Of a stretch of 64,000 bases of DNA, positions 1-8,503 are shown piece by piece (position 1 is the first letter of the stretch; every line of letters begins with the position of its first letter). Under the pieces are notes generated by a model. It did no database searches. It had not been told where the DNA came from and saw only the letters and a program-made list of their open reading frames with translations. A program made the translations under genes and the position numbers. The stretch comes from WLND01 sp040398845 (GTDB taxonomy: Bacteria > Actinomycetota > Actinomycetes > S36-B12), in NCBI GenBank assembly GCA_040398845.1, contig JBBATH010000001.1, forward strand, positions 310,001-374,000, written 5' to 3'.

Positions 1-60
1 GGTCATGTTCCCGGTCTCGTGCGCGGGGACGACGGCCGGCAGGTCGAATTCGGTCAACAC
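1..60 (-). CDS. Long-chain acyl-CoA synthetase (FadD15-like), N-terminal fragment
   Basis: Only the first 20 codons lie in the window, reading leftwards from GTG at 60 (a TTG follows at 57). The peptide begins (M)LTEFDLPAVVPAHETGNMT. An AGGGAG ribosome-binding site sits just upstream on the minus strand, around 68-73. The 'TEF-x-x-PA' opening resembles actinobacterial AMP-forming long-chain fatty acid CoA ligases. In Streptomyces such a ligase is, as I recall, divergent from a metallophosphoesterase as here, which is the main support. No catalytic motif is visible, so the family call is tentative; the start codon and ribosome-binding site are clearer than the function. Confidence 0.4.
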   Translation of the reverse strand, partial: MLTEFDLPAVVPAHETGNMT

Positions 61-174
61 TGTGGGGCTCCCTTGTGATGAATTGATGATGCGCCTATGG
101 GCACCTTGGACGAAAGGTTGACGCCTCGAGGCTACGCGATGAGACCTGCGCTGGCGAGGGCATTGGGAACCTTT

Positions 175-185
175 TAGGCTTCATC
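175..185 (+). promoter_or_regulatory. Leaderless-type -10 element of the metallophosphoesterase gene
   Basis: TAGGCT at 175-180 ends 5 nt before ATG 186 and 8 nt before ATG 189, with no Shine-Dalgarno sequence between. This is the spacing expected when transcription begins at or next to the start codon. Confidence 0.5.
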
Positions 186-968
186 ATGATGAGGATCAAC
201 GTCGTGTCGGACGTCCATGGGGCTGACGGCGCCCTACGCCGGGCGGCTGACGGTTCCGATCTTTTCGTCTGCCTCGGTGATCTCATCTTGTTTCTAGACT
301 ATGACGACCCGAGTCAGGGCATTTACACCGAGTTGTTCGGTGAGGCTCACACTCGCGCCTACATCGAAGCCCGGACGGCCGGCAGGTTCGACGATGCCAA
401 GGTATTGAGCACAGAGGCCTGGGCACGTCGGGGGATTCTCGATCCGAATGAGCGGTGGGGCATCCTCAGTGGTCAGGTGCGACGACAGTACGAGCGACTT
501 TTTGAGGCGATGCCGACTCCAGCACTTATGACCTTCGGAAACGTCGACGTTCCCGATTTTTGGCCTGAGTACGTCAAGCCCGGACATCGCGTCATTGATG
601 GAGCAGCAGTGACCGAGGGGGGAGTTCGCATGGGATTTGTGGGTGGTGGGATGGTTTCGCCCATGCGGACGCCGTACGAGCTGACGGGTGAGCAGTATGC
701 GGAGAAGGTCGCGGCGCTTGGCCCGGTTGATGTGCTCTTCACCCACATCCCACCTCGCGTCCCGGAACTCACCTATGACACGGTTGCCCGCAGGTTTGAG
801 TTTGGGAATGCCACCCTCCTGGAGTACATCAGGGACGTTCAGCCGGCGTTTCATCTGTTCGGGCATGTCCATCAGCCGCTGCGAAGACGGATGCGCATCG
901 GTCGCACGGAGTGCATCAACGTTGGCCATTTTCACGCTACCGGCCGACCTTTCGTCCTCAATGTCTGA
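186..968 (+). CDS. Calcineurin-like metallophosphoesterase
   Basis: A protein of about 260 residues with the ordered metal-binding motifs of the calcineurin-like phosphoesterase fold: SDVHG near the N-terminus, GDL around residue 31, GNVD near 120, FTHIP near 190 and GHVHQP near 225. It should be a cytosolic enzyme cleaving a phosphomono- or diester; the substrate cannot be read from sequence. Two adjacent ATG codons (186 and 189) are possible starts; the second gives the usual MRINVVSDVHG beginning. It diverges from the acyl-CoA ligase and is followed by a START-like gene, an arrangement shared with other actinobacteria. Confidence 0.85.
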   Translation: MMRINVVSDVHGADGALRRAADGSDLFVCLGDLILFLDYDDPSQGIYTELFGEAHTRAYIEARTAGRFDDAKVLSTEAWARRGILDPNERWGILSGQVRRQYERLFEAMPTPALMTFGNVDVPDFWPEYVKPGHRVIDGAAVTEGGVRMGFVGGGMVSPMRTPYELTGEQYAEKVAALGPVDVLFTHIPPRVPELTYDTVARRFEFGNATLLEYIRDVQPAFHLFGHVHQPLRRRMRIGRTECINVGHFHATGRPFVLNV

Positions 969-1036
969 TCTTTCCTGCTCACCTACTGCCTAGGTCTGCC
1001 TCGGGGTACCCTGAGACACCCGACCTTGGAGCATCA

Positions 1037-1492
1037 ATGGCTGAGAAGACTGAATCCAGCATCGTCATCGATGCCTCGCCCGCCGCCACGATGGCGGTCA
1101 TCGCGAACCTCGCTGCATACCCGGAGTGGAGTGACGGGATCACTGCAGTGGAGGTGCTGAGCAGATACGAGGAGGATGATCGGCCCGCGGATGCCCGCTT
1201 TACCGTCGACTCCGGGATGATCAAGGACACCTACGAACTCGAGTACGACTGGGAGGGCGATGCGTCAGTGTCCTGGACGCTCACCAAGGGCGAGATGCTC
1301 ACAGCCCTTGACGGCTCGTACCGGCTCTCCGACAACGGCGACGGGTCAACCAGCGTGGCGTACCAGCTCGCCGTCGACGTGAAAATGCCGATGATCGGGA
1401 TGCTCAAGCGCAAGGCTGAGAAGGTCATCATCGACACGGCCCTCAAGGGACTCAAGAAGCGTGTTGAAGCGACCTCGACTCCTGATTCTTAG
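1037..1492 (+). CDS. SRPBCC (START/polyketide cyclase-like) family protein
   Basis: 151 residues beginning MAEKTESSIVIDASPAATMAVIANLAAYPEW, the typical opening of SRPBCC proteins with the 'P-x-W' turn. These form a helix-grip fold with a hydrophobic cavity; many actinobacterial members near acyl-CoA ligases are annotated as cyclase/dehydrase, but ligand and reaction are unknown. ATG 1037 is chosen because the motif starts immediately there; the frame stays open upstream to 911 but that extension overlaps the phosphoesterase and lacks family similarity. The 3' end overlaps the ArsA-like gene by 32 bp, so the two are probably co-translated. Confidence 0.8.
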   Translation: MAEKTESSIVIDASPAATMAVIANLAAYPEWSDGITAVEVLSRYEEDDRPADARFTVDSGMIKDTYELEYDWEGDASVSWTLTKGEMLTALDGSYRLSDNGDGSTSVAYQLAVDVKMPMIGMLKRKAEKVIIDTALKGLKKRVEATSTPDS

Positions 1493-2492
1493 CGGGCAGG
1501 CGGGAGCGGGCACGTCATCGGCGGCCCTCGGGCTGAGCGAGAGCCTCGGCGGCAGCGAGGTTTCAGCATCCGTTGTTGACGGTCGTGGGCATGTGCGCGA
1601 GATCGAGGGTCTCGTCGATCGAACGATCGCAGCGGCAGGCCTCGACACAATTGCGCAGGCGCTGTCGAGGGTCCTCGCGGGCCTCGCTGGGATTGCGGGT
1701 GTCCTCGCCGTACACGAGGCGGCCGAACGTGGCGAGTCCATCGTCTGGGATGCAGGGGAGACCGGCGGGCTGCTCCGGGTGCTCGCCCTGCTCGATTCAG
1801 GCCGCCGTGAGTTGGCCAGCATCCTGCCGCTATCTATCGCCATGCGGGCGACGCGATCCCTCAGCACGGTTGATCGTGCCGCGTGGCAGGGGATGCTCAC
1901 CGCGCTCGGCTCCGTTCGCGCCATGCTCGATGACGATGGCACCCGAGTGCTCCTCGTCGCTGTTCCGGATGATGGCTTGGAGGAGTTCCTCGCGTACCGG
2001 ATCGGCCAACTCTCGCTCATGCGCACCGCCTGCGATGGGATTCTCGTGAACAGAGTGCCGCGGAACGGCGACGGCTGGCCGGAATCCTGGGCGGAGCCTA
2101 GGCGCCAGCGGGTTGAACGACTGCGCGGCCGCGGACTGCCGGTCGTGGATATTGCGCATCTCACCAATGATGCTCCCGGAAAGACCGCTTTCTGGGCGCA
2201 GGCCGGTTCGGTGTTGGACGTCACGAGAATGCGGCGTCCGCTGCCTGACAGCATCACGGAGCGTAACGACGGTGGGTTCGACCTCCATATGCACTTGCCA
2301 GGGGTACGTCCTGATCTCGTGAAGGCAGGCAGGCTCGGCGACTCGCTCGTGACCGAGGTTGCGGGGCTCCGACGCCAGACGTCGTTGGCACCCGTTCTCA
2401 CCCGCTGCGCGATTCAGGGGGCAGGCATGGACGGTGACTGGCTCATCGTCCGATTTGGACGCAATCAGGCGCTTTGGCCGGAGGCATGGTGA
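1461..2492 (+). CDS. ArsA/GET3-like P-loop protein with a degenerate Walker A
   Basis: 343 residues from GTG 1461. The N-terminus (RPRLLILSGQAGAGTSSAAL) matches the position of the ArsA/MinD Walker A loop, but the lysine of GKGGVGKT is replaced: GQAGAGTSS. A central segment (DDGTRVLLVAVPDDG, then CDGILVNRVP) and a C-terminal strand-rich region starting near FDLHMHLPGV resemble ArsA-like proteins with a small Hsp20-like C-terminal domain. ATPase activity is doubtful without the lysine; I recall lysine-poor variants in the equivalent Streptomyces gene, so this may be a family trait. It overlaps both neighbours, indicating one operon with the SRPBCC and ROK genes. Confidence 0.6.
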   Translation: MLKRPRLLILSGQAGAGTSSAALGLSESLGGSEVSASVVDGRGHVREIEGLVDRTIAAAGLDTIAQALSRVLAGLAGIAGVLAVHEAAERGESIVWDAGETGGLLRVLALLDSGRRELASILPLSIAMRATRSLSTVDRAAWQGMLTALGSVRAMLDDDGTRVLLVAVPDDGLEEFLAYRIGQLSLMRTACDGILVNRVPRNGDGWPESWAEPRRQRVERLRGRGLPVVDIAHLTNDAPGKTAFWAQAGSVLDVTRMRRPLPDSITERNDGGFDLHMHLPGVRPDLVKAGRLGDSLVTEVAGLRRQTSLAPVLTRCAIQGAGMDGDWLIVRFGRNQALWPEAW

Positions 2493-2857
2493 TGGAAGGC
2501 GACCCTTGGTGGTTCACGGGAACCCTGCCTGACCATGAATCGGCGGGGGCCCGTAACCGTTCGCCGGGTGGGGGATTCTCACTTTCATTCCTCGCGTCAG
2601 GCGCGCAGCAACTCGTTGATATGGCGAAGCTGGTGATCGTCGTCCCGCACGCCGATCATGACGATCCGGAGCAGCACGGTGACTGCATTATCTGCCGTGG
2701 CCAACTCGTGCTTGGTGAAGTTCGCCGCCGGCCGGATGCCTTCGACGATGATGTCGCAACAGAGGCGACATTGGAGTCGACGGTCGAGTGGATCCACCTA
2801 GACGCGGCACGACCGGCTGCCAGCGGGTCGTTGGCCGACCGTAGGCTGTGGCAGTGA
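2492..2857 (+). CDS. Conserved actinobacterial hypothetical protein
   Basis: A small acidic protein of about 121 residues, not assigned to a named family. ATG 2492 is preferred because a GGAGG motif lies at 2480-2484, seven bases upstream, and because it overlaps the previous stop as TGATG; in-frame ATG 2486 and GTG 2489 are alternatives. A C-I-I-C pair in HGDCIICRGQL could bind metal or form a disulfide. No membrane segment. A small cysteine-containing protein sits at the same position between the ArsA-like and ROK genes in Streptomyces as far as I recall. Function unknown. Confidence 0.6.
   Translation: MEGDPWWFTGTLPDHESAGARNRSPGGGFSLSFLASGAQQLVDMAKLVIVVPHADHDDPEQHGDCIICRGQLVLGEVRRRPDAFDDDVATEATLESTVEWIHLDAARPAASGSLADRRLWQ
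2842..2853 (+). promoter_or_regulatory. Internal leaderless-type -10 for the ROK kinase gene
   Basis: TAGGCT at 2842-2847, inside the end of the preceding gene, lies exactly 6 nt before GTG 2854. It could drive a leaderless transcript of the ROK kinase independent of the operon. Confidence 0.4.
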
Positions 2858-3807
2858 CGTTGAGCATCGGGGTCGACGTTGGCGGCACAAAGATCCTCGC
2901 TGGACTTGTTGATAACTCTGGTGCCGTCGTCACCACGGCTCGTCGGCCCACGCCCCGTAATAACGCGTCCGAGGTGCTGAACGTGGTGTCAGAGGTCGTA
3001 CGCGAGCTCGTTGCCCCGCATGAGGGCTCCGTCGTGGGGGTCGGGCTCGGTGTGGCAGGACCGGTCGACGCATCCCGCGCAACCGTGTTCTTCGCGCCAA
3101 ACCTCGGATGGTCCCAGGTGCCGGTTCGCGCGATTCTCGAGTCTAAGGTCGGGATGCCGGTCGTCGTCGAAAACGACGGCAATGCAGCGGCGTGGGGTGA
3201 GTTTCGTTTCGGTGCAGGTGCCGATGTAGATGAGTTGACCGTTGTCACGGTCGGCACCGGCATCGGCGGTGGCATCATCATCAACGGGGATCTCCTGCGT
3301 GGCGCGCATGGCGCCGCCGGAGAGATCGGACACATAAATGTGGTCGTCAACGGTCGGGCCTGCGGGTGCGGCCGTGGCGGCTGCTGGGAGCAGTACGCGA
3401 GCGGTAATGCACTCGTCCGTGAGGCCCGCTCCCTCGCGGCTGACCGTCGGGGAGAGGCAACCTTGCTCCTCGGGCTGGGGGATGGGACGCCCGAAGGGGT
3501 GCAGGGACTTCACGTGACCGAGGCGGCTCGCGCCGGCGACCCGGTGGCCATGGAGGCCTTCCGGGTGATCGGAACTTGGCTCGGCCGCGGGCTTGCCGAT
3601 CTGTGCGCAATCCTCGATCCGGGCACGTTCGTCATCGGCGGCGGAGTGTCCGAGGCGGGCGACCTGCTTCTGGCAAGCGCTCGTCAGACGCTCTTGGACA
3701 AGCTCAGCGGTAATCATCAGCGTCCGGCCCCAGAGGTGCGTTTGGCAACGCTCGGGAACAACGCCGGGCTTATCGGGGCCGCAGAACTGGCACGACCGAG
3801 GCCTTGA
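2854..3807 (+). CDS. ROK-family glucokinase
   Basis: About 317 residues. The N-terminal phosphate loop (GVDVGGTKILAGLVD), the END-G-NAAAWGEFRFG segment, TVGTGIGGGIIING and the zinc signature CGCGRGGCWEQYASG define a ROK sugar kinase; the position matches actinobacterial glucose kinases such as Streptomyces Glk, which phosphorylates glucose with ATP in the cytosol. GTG 2854 overlaps the previous stop as GTGA; GTG 2848 in the same frame would add two residues. Substrate is inferred as glucose; other hexoses are possible. Confidence 0.88.
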   Translation: MTLSIGVDVGGTKILAGLVDNSGAVVTTARRPTPRNNASEVLNVVSEVVRELVAPHEGSVVGVGLGVAGPVDASRATVFFAPNLGWSQVPVRAILESKVGMPVVVENDGNAAAWGEFRFGAGADVDELTVVTVGTGIGGGIIINGDLLRGAHGAAGEIGHINVVVNGRACGCGRGGCWEQYASGNALVREARSLAADRRGEATLLLGLGDGTPEGVQGLHVTEAARAGDPVAMEAFRVIGTWLGRGLADLCAILDPGTFVIGGGVSEAGDLLLASARQTLLDKLSGNHQRPAPEVRLATLGNNAGLIGAAELARPRP

Positions 3808-3820
3808 CCGCCAGGCATGG

Positions 3821-4261
3821 TCACACGACTGCGCCGCCGTCCGGACGGTCGTCTGCCGAGCCGCGATCCTCCATTCGTGCGACGAGGGTGATGAACCCTG
3901 AGACGAAGGCGATCACTCCGAGCCCAGCGATGAAGGTGCCCAGTGAGAGGAGAGTCGCGATAACGAGGAGCATTGGTCCGCCGAGCGCTCCGGCCCACGC
4001 GAACCGGCTGATGACATCGGAGGGCCGGGGGATCGGCGGCGGCTCGGGCGGGTGATAACGATCCGATTCGAGGCCACTTGGTTCGAGGAGCTCATCGATG
4101 AAGGCATCGGGTGGCTTCGGATCGTTGATCTGCAGGCTGCTCGTCGCGGCGTCGAAGTCAATCTGCCCTGAGAGATCGGCGACGATCTGATCCCAGGCGC
4201 GTGCCTGCTCCTCGGGGGACGGCTCGCCGCTAGGTTCGCTGATTCGGCCGGAATCGCTCAT
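3821..4261 (-). CDS. Conserved actinobacterial two-TM membrane protein
   Basis: 146 residues: an acidic soluble N-terminal half (a helix SPEEQARAWDQIVADL and a proline-rich PPEPPPIPRP linker near residue 73) and two hydrophobic segments at roughly 85-105 and 108-128, ending in a short tail DDRPDGGAVV. The proline linker, helical hairpin and GAVV end are shared with a Streptomyces protein in the same neighbourhood, so it is a genuine conserved gene of unknown function. It overlaps the lipase-like gene by ATGA and is likely its operon partner. Confidence 0.75.
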   Translation of the reverse strand: MSDSGRISEPSGEPSPEEQARAWDQIVADLSGQIDFDAATSSLQINDPKPPDAFIDELLEPSGLESDRYHPPEPPPIPRPSDVISRFAWAGALGGPMLLVIATLLSLGTFIAGLGVIAFVSGFITLVARMEDRGSADDRPDGGAVV

Positions 4262-5013
4262 CTGGTGTCAATGCGCTTAACGAAGGCGGCGCTGGCTTCA
4301 AAGATCTGCTCCGCATCGTGATCGAGGGTCGCGACGTGGTACGAGTTCGGGAGGACCACCTCGGTCAGGTCGTCGGAGGAAACGTTCGCGAGGATCCACG
4401 CGGCGTTCGACGGTTCGACCACGTGGTCCTGCGCCGACCGAAACAGGAGCAGGGGTTGGGCGACCATGCTGATATCCCGCTTGACGATCGACCACAGCTT
4501 GCTGAGCGAATGGGCTGCCTTGAGCGGAATTCGGTCGTATGCGCCCTCGTCTTGCCCGGGCTTGGCGATGTCGTTCGAGATCCCGGGGAATGAGGGCAGG
4601 ATCGCTTGGAGACTTGGGAGGAGAAATCGGTCTCGCCGCTCGGAGTGAACAGCGGGATTCACCAACACAATGCCGGCGATGTCACTGCCACGCTTTTGCG
4701 CCAGTCGAAGGGTGAGGGATCCACCCATTGACAGGCCCATGACGAACACGGTCGAGCATGACCCGGCGAGTTCATCGAAGGATCGTTCGGCTTCGCCGTA
4801 CCAGTCCTGCCACGTGGTCTTGTTCATGTCCTGCCATCGAGTTCCGTGGCCTGGCAGTCGAGGGACCTGAATCGTCCAGCCATTCTGCTTGAGGGATTGA
4901 CCCCACGGTGTCACCGATTTCGGTGAACCGGTGAAGCCATGCAGGAGGAGAATCCCGACTTCATCACCGGCGGTTGACCAGGCTTGTGCGTGTGGAAGAA
5001 CGCTCATAGCCAC
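4258..5013 (-). CDS. Alpha/beta-hydrolase, carboxylesterase/monoacylglycerol lipase type
   Basis: 251 residues with the alpha/beta-hydrolase layout: oxyanion strand LLHGFTGSP near residue 25, nucleophile elbow GLSMGGS near 95, acid in SAQDHVV near 195 and catalytic histidine in NSYHVATLDHD near 225. Best matches by eye are Est30-like carboxylesterases and bacterial monoacylglycerol lipases. No signal peptide, so cytosolic. It diverges from PlsC with about 50 bp between starts, consistent with a role in acyl ester turnover, though the substrate is inferred. Shares an ATGA overlap with the downstream membrane protein. Confidence 0.85.
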   Translation of the reverse strand: MAMSVLPHAQAWSTAGDEVGILLLHGFTGSPKSVTPWGQSLKQNGWTIQVPRLPGHGTRWQDMNKTTWQDWYGEAERSFDELAGSCSTVFVMGLSMGGSLTLRLAQKRGSDIAGIVLVNPAVHSERRDRFLLPSLQAILPSFPGISNDIAKPGQDEGAYDRIPLKAAHSLSKLWSIVKRDISMVAQPLLLFRSAQDHVVEPSNAAWILANVSSDDLTEVVLPNSYHVATLDHDAEQIFEASAAFVKRIDTR

Positions 5014-5064
5014 TAGTCTGCCACCGAGGGCTTCATCGCAGAAGCCATCGCCTCAGGAGGGGCC

Positions 5065-5787
5065 TTGCTCTACTGGATCCTGAAGTACATCCTCATCGGC
5101 CCATGGCTGCGCGTCCTATTCCGGCCGTGGCTCGAGGGGGTCGAGAACGTGCCCGACAAGGGTCCCGCCATGGTTGCGAGCAACCACCTGTCGTTCTCCG
5201 ACTCGTTCTTCCTCGCCCTCATGCTCCGTCGGCCCATTACCTTCCTTGCGAAGAGCGACTATTTCACCGGCAGGGGCGTCAAAGGCCGGTTAACTGCCTG
5301 GTTCTTTCGCGGGGTTGGCCAGGTTCCGATCGACCGCTCCGGCGGACGTGCTTCCGAGGCAGCGATTCACACGGGTACCCGCATCCTGGATTCGGGCAGC
5401 CTGTTGGGGATCTACCCCGAGGGCACCAGATCGCCGAACGGCACGATGTACCGGGGTCGTACCGGAATGGCAAGGATGGCCCTTGAATCGATGTGCCCGG
5501 TCATCCCAGTGGCGATGATCAACACCTTCGAGATTCAGCCCCCCGGCCGGCTCCTGCCGAGCCTGCAGCGGGTCGGCATGCGGTTCGGGCCGGCGCTGGA
5601 CTTTTCGAGATACGAGGGGCTCGAGGGCGACCGGTTCATTCTGCGCTCGGTCACCGACGAGGTGATGTACGAGCTCATGACGATGTCAGGTCAGGAGTAC
5701 GTCGACATGTATGCGACGCGGGCAAAGGAACTCATCGCGGGTGGCGGCAAGGCTGACGCCTCCTCAATGGTTGAATCACCGAGCTGA
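5065..5787 (+). CDS. 1-acyl-sn-glycerol-3-phosphate acyltransferase (PlsC family)
   Basis: 240 residues with the acyltransferase motifs NHLSFSD (H-x4-D, near residue 44) and EGTRSPNG (near 121), plus a hydrophobic N-terminus (ILKYILIGPWL). It transfers an acyl group to lysophosphatidic acid at the membrane in phospholipid synthesis. The start is a TTG at 5065; the AGGAGG at 5055-5060 a few bases upstream fixes it and no ATG is available before the motif. The 3' end overlaps the glycerol kinase gene by 12 bp tail to tail. Confidence 0.88.
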   Translation: MLYWILKYILIGPWLRVLFRPWLEGVENVPDKGPAMVASNHLSFSDSFFLALMLRRPITFLAKSDYFTGRGVKGRLTAWFFRGVGQVPIDRSGGRASEAAIHTGTRILDSGSLLGIYPEGTRSPNGTMYRGRTGMARMALESMCPVIPVAMINTFEIQPPGRLLPSLQRVGMRFGPALDFSRYEGLEGDRFILRSVTDEVMYELMTMSGQEYVDMYATRAKELIAGGGKADASSMVESPS

Positions 5788-7278
5788 GGCCCAGCCCCGA
5801 CACAGGTTGACCGCGGTGCGCCACACTTGGCGGTCCAGTGCGCGCTGACCCTGGGGGCGGAACACCCCCGAACTCCTGCGAATCCCGGCGAGGTCGTGAA
5901 GCGAGGGCCACATCCCAATTCCGACGCCCGCAAGAAGCGCGGCGCCGAGGCCGGTGGTCTGCAGCTGCTCGGATCGATCGACCGGTACTCCGAGCACATC
6001 AGCCTGCATCTGGCACAGGAGGTTGTTGCCCGCCCCGCCGCCGTCGACCGCGAGCGAGGGCAGGTGCACGCCCCCCTCTTCAGACATCAAGGTGACGAGG
6101 TCAGCGACCTGATGGGCGATGGCCTCGAGGGTGGCTCGAGCCAGATGCGCGGTACTCGTCGCGCGGGTGATTCCGATGATGAGACCGCGGGCGTTCGGGT
6201 CCCAGTCGGGCGCGCCGAGTCCGGTAAGTGCTGGGACAAAGATGACGCCTCCAGAATCTGGCACGCTAGCGGCGAGGATCTCGATCTCGGCTGCAGTCGT
6301 GATGATGCCAAGACCGTCACGAAGCCACTGGACCGCTGCTCCCGTGATGAAGACCGCGCCCTCGAGTGCGAAGTCGCGCCCGCCGCCTGGGTGCTGGAGT
6401 GCCACGGTGGTGAGGAGACCATTCCCGGAGGTGATGGCCTCGCTCCCGGTATGGACGAGGAGGAAGGAACCGGTGCCGTATGTGCACTTCGCGCTGCCTT
6501 TTGAGGTGCCGGCTTGACCAACGAGCGCTGCCTGCTGGTCGCCGGCGATGCCTGAGATCGGGACATTGAGGCCCAGGAAGGTGGCGGGATCAGTGCGGGC
6601 AACGATGCCGTAGGAAGCAACAATTTCGGGGAGTGCCTCGAGTGGGACCCCGAAGAGGGCGCACAGTTCGGGGCTCCATTGGCCGGAATCGAGGTCGTAG
6701 AGCAGCGTGCGGGAGGCATTGGAGGCGTCGGTGATGTGGAACAGACCACGGGTCATCCGGGCGATCAGGTAGGAGTCGACTGTGCCGATCGCCACGCGGC
6801 CGGACTCGACTTGCGCCCAGGTGGATGGATCGTGTTCACGGACCCAGGAGATCTTCGTGGCGGAGAAGTAGGGGTCCAGTCGTAGGCCGGTGAGCTCGAC
6901 GATGCGGGGCTCACGGCCCGCTGCGCGCCACTCTTCGCACATCGAAGTGGTTCGCCGGTCTTGCCAAACGATGGCTCGGCGCGCCGCCCCCAGGGTCTCC
7001 CGGTCCCAGAAGCAGACGGTTTCGCGCTGATTTGCTATGCCAATGGCCGCAATGTCCGCTCGCAGGCCGCCTGCGGCCTCATGGTAGGCAAGGGCAGTGC
7101 TCGCCGCTTCGAGGGTGGCTGACCAGATGTCGTTCAGGTCGTGCTCGACCCACCCGTCGCCGGGGAAGTGCTGCTCGAACTCGAGGTAGCCCGAGGACGT
7201 CACTGCGCCCTGCTCGTCGACGATGAGCGCTGTCACTCCGGTGGTGCCGGCATCGACGGCGAGGACGAATCTGGGCAT
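5776..7278 (-). CDS. glpK: Glycerol kinase
   Basis: 500 residues, the normal size. FGGY kinase signatures are clear: AVDAGTTGVTALIVD at the N-terminus, IGIANQRET and IVWQDRRTTSMCEEW, the glycerol-binding LDPYFSATKISW, GTVDSYLIARMTRG, GIAGDQQAALVGQ and CTYGTGSFLLV. It converts glycerol and ATP to glycerol 3-phosphate, feeding the PlsC pathway encoded convergently. ATG 7278 is chosen over longer in-frame extensions because it directly precedes the phosphate-binding loop and follows a leaderless promoter. Confidence 0.92.
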   Translation of the reverse strand: MPRFVLAVDAGTTGVTALIVDEQGAVTSSGYLEFEQHFPGDGWVEHDLNDIWSATLEAASTALAYHEAAGGLRADIAAIGIANQRETVCFWDRETLGAARRAIVWQDRRTTSMCEEWRAAGREPRIVELTGLRLDPYFSATKISWVREHDPSTWAQVESGRVAIGTVDSYLIARMTRGLFHITDASNASRTLLYDLDSGQWSPELCALFGVPLEALPEIVASYGIVARTDPATFLGLNVPISGIAGDQQAALVGQAGTSKGSAKCTYGTGSFLLVHTGSEAITSGNGLLTTVALQHPGGGRDFALEGAVFITGAAVQWLRDGLGIITTAAEIEILAASVPDSGGVIFVPALTGLGAPDWDPNARGLIIGITRATSTAHLARATLEAIAHQVADLVTLMSEEGGVHLPSLAVDGGGAGNNLLCQMQADVLGVPVDRSEQLQTTGLGAALLAGVGIGMWPSLHDLAGIRRSSGVFRPQGQRALDRQVWRTAVNLCRGWASAR

Positions 7279-7290
7279 GGCTGAACTGTA
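7279..7290 (-). promoter_or_regulatory. Leaderless-type -10 element of glpK
   Basis: On the minus strand TACAGT (7290-7285) is followed by 6 nt and then ATG 7278. There is no ribosome-binding site between, which fits a leaderless mRNA. Confidence 0.5.
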
Positions 7291-7458
7291 GTTTGAGTCA
7301 GCACACGAGAACGTGGCCTTGATCCGAGCAACTCGCGAACCGGTGGACTGTTGTGGCACCCAGGTCATCCGGTAGGTTTTGGGATGACAGCGGTTACAGC
7401 CGCAATCGAACATGGCAGGTGCCCCGACCGAGGGCCAGACGTCGAAGGAGAACGAGTC

Positions 7459-8484
7459 ATGCGCGTTGGAGTGCTCACCGGAGGTGGAGACTGCCCTGGA
7501 CTGAATGCGGTCATTCGCGCAGTGGTTCGCAGGGGTGTCGCGGAGTACGGCTATGACTTCGTTGGCTTCCGTGATGGCTGGAAGGGTCCGCTCGAGGGTC
7601 TCACCGTTCCGCTCGGCATCCCTGCGGTTCGGGGCATTCTGCCGCGCGGCGGGACCATCCTGGGTTCGTCGCGGACGAACCCGATCAAGGTCGAGGGTGG
7701 CATCGAGCAGATCGAGCGTAACCTCGAGGACTTGGGCATTGACGCGCTCATCGCCATCGGTGGTGAGGACACCCTCGGGGTCGCGACGAAGCTAACTGAG
7801 CACGGCTTCCACGTCATTGGCGTCCCGAAGACGATCGACAACGACCTCTCGGCCACCGATTACACGTTCGGCTTCGATACCGCGGTGACGGTTGCGAGCG
7901 AGGCCATCGACCGGCTGCACACCACAGCTGAGTCGCATCACCGCATCCTCATCTGCGAGGTCATGGGCCGCCATGCCGGCTGGATTGCCCTGCACTCCGG
8001 CATGGCCGGCGGAGCGAACGGAATCCTCATCCCCGAGGTCCCATTCGACCTTGAGGAGGTTATTGGCTGGGTTGATTCGCGGTTCAAGGCGAGCTACGCC
8101 CCGATCCTGTGCGTCGCAGAAGGCGCGCTTCCGAAGGAAGGCAGTCTCATCACGAAGGACGAGACCCTCGATGCCTTCGGCCACGTCAAGCTCTCCGGCA
8201 TTGGCGAGTGGCTCGCCACCGAGATCGAGGGGCGCACCGGCCACGAGGCTCGCACAACCGTGCTCGGTCACATCCAACGGGGTGGGTCGCCCACCGCTTT
8301 TGACCGGGTCCTTGCGACGAGGTTCGGTTTGAACGCGATCACCGCTGTGAAGGACGAGGCGTGGGGCACCATGGTGGCCCTGCAAGGAACCGACATTGTT
8401 CGCGTGCCGCTCGAGGCAGCTACCGGCGTACTCAAGACCGTGCCCCTTGCTCGCTATGAAGAGGCGTCGAGCTTCTTCGGCTGA
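7459..8484 (+). CDS. 6-phosphofructokinase, predicted pyrophosphate-dependent type
   Basis: 341 residues starting MRVGVLTGGGDCPGLN, with PKTIDNDL, MGRHAGW and a C-terminal substrate site (HIQRGGSPTAFDR). Counting from this start, the residues equivalent to E. coli Gly104 and Gly124 are Asp104 (GGEDT) and Lys124 (PKTIDND). Asp104 with Lys124 is the known signature of PPi-dependent enzymes (for example Amycolatopsis methanolica), while ATP enzymes keep Gly104. A GAAGGAGAA ribosome-binding site at 7444-7452 supports ATG 7459. An in-frame ATG at 7384, 5 nt after a TAGGTT, would give a leaderless form 25 residues longer. Confidence 0.88.
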   Translation: MRVGVLTGGGDCPGLNAVIRAVVRRGVAEYGYDFVGFRDGWKGPLEGLTVPLGIPAVRGILPRGGTILGSSRTNPIKVEGGIEQIERNLEDLGIDALIAIGGEDTLGVATKLTEHGFHVIGVPKTIDNDLSATDYTFGFDTAVTVASEAIDRLHTTAESHHRILICEVMGRHAGWIALHSGMAGGANGILIPEVPFDLEEVIGWVDSRFKASYAPILCVAEGALPKEGSLITKDETLDAFGHVKLSGIGEWLATEIEGRTGHEARTTVLGHIQRGGSPTAFDRVLATRFGLNAITAVKDEAWGTMVALQGTDIVRVPLEAATGVLKTVPLARYEEASSFFG

Positions 8485-8490
8485 GTCATC

Positions 8491-8503
8491 TACCCTTAGG
8501 ACC
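8491..8503 (+). promoter_or_regulatory. Leaderless-type -10 element of the DAHP synthase gene
   Basis: TACCCT at 8491-8496 lies 7 nt before ATG 8504, between the phosphofructokinase stop and the DAHP synthase start. Confidence 0.45.
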
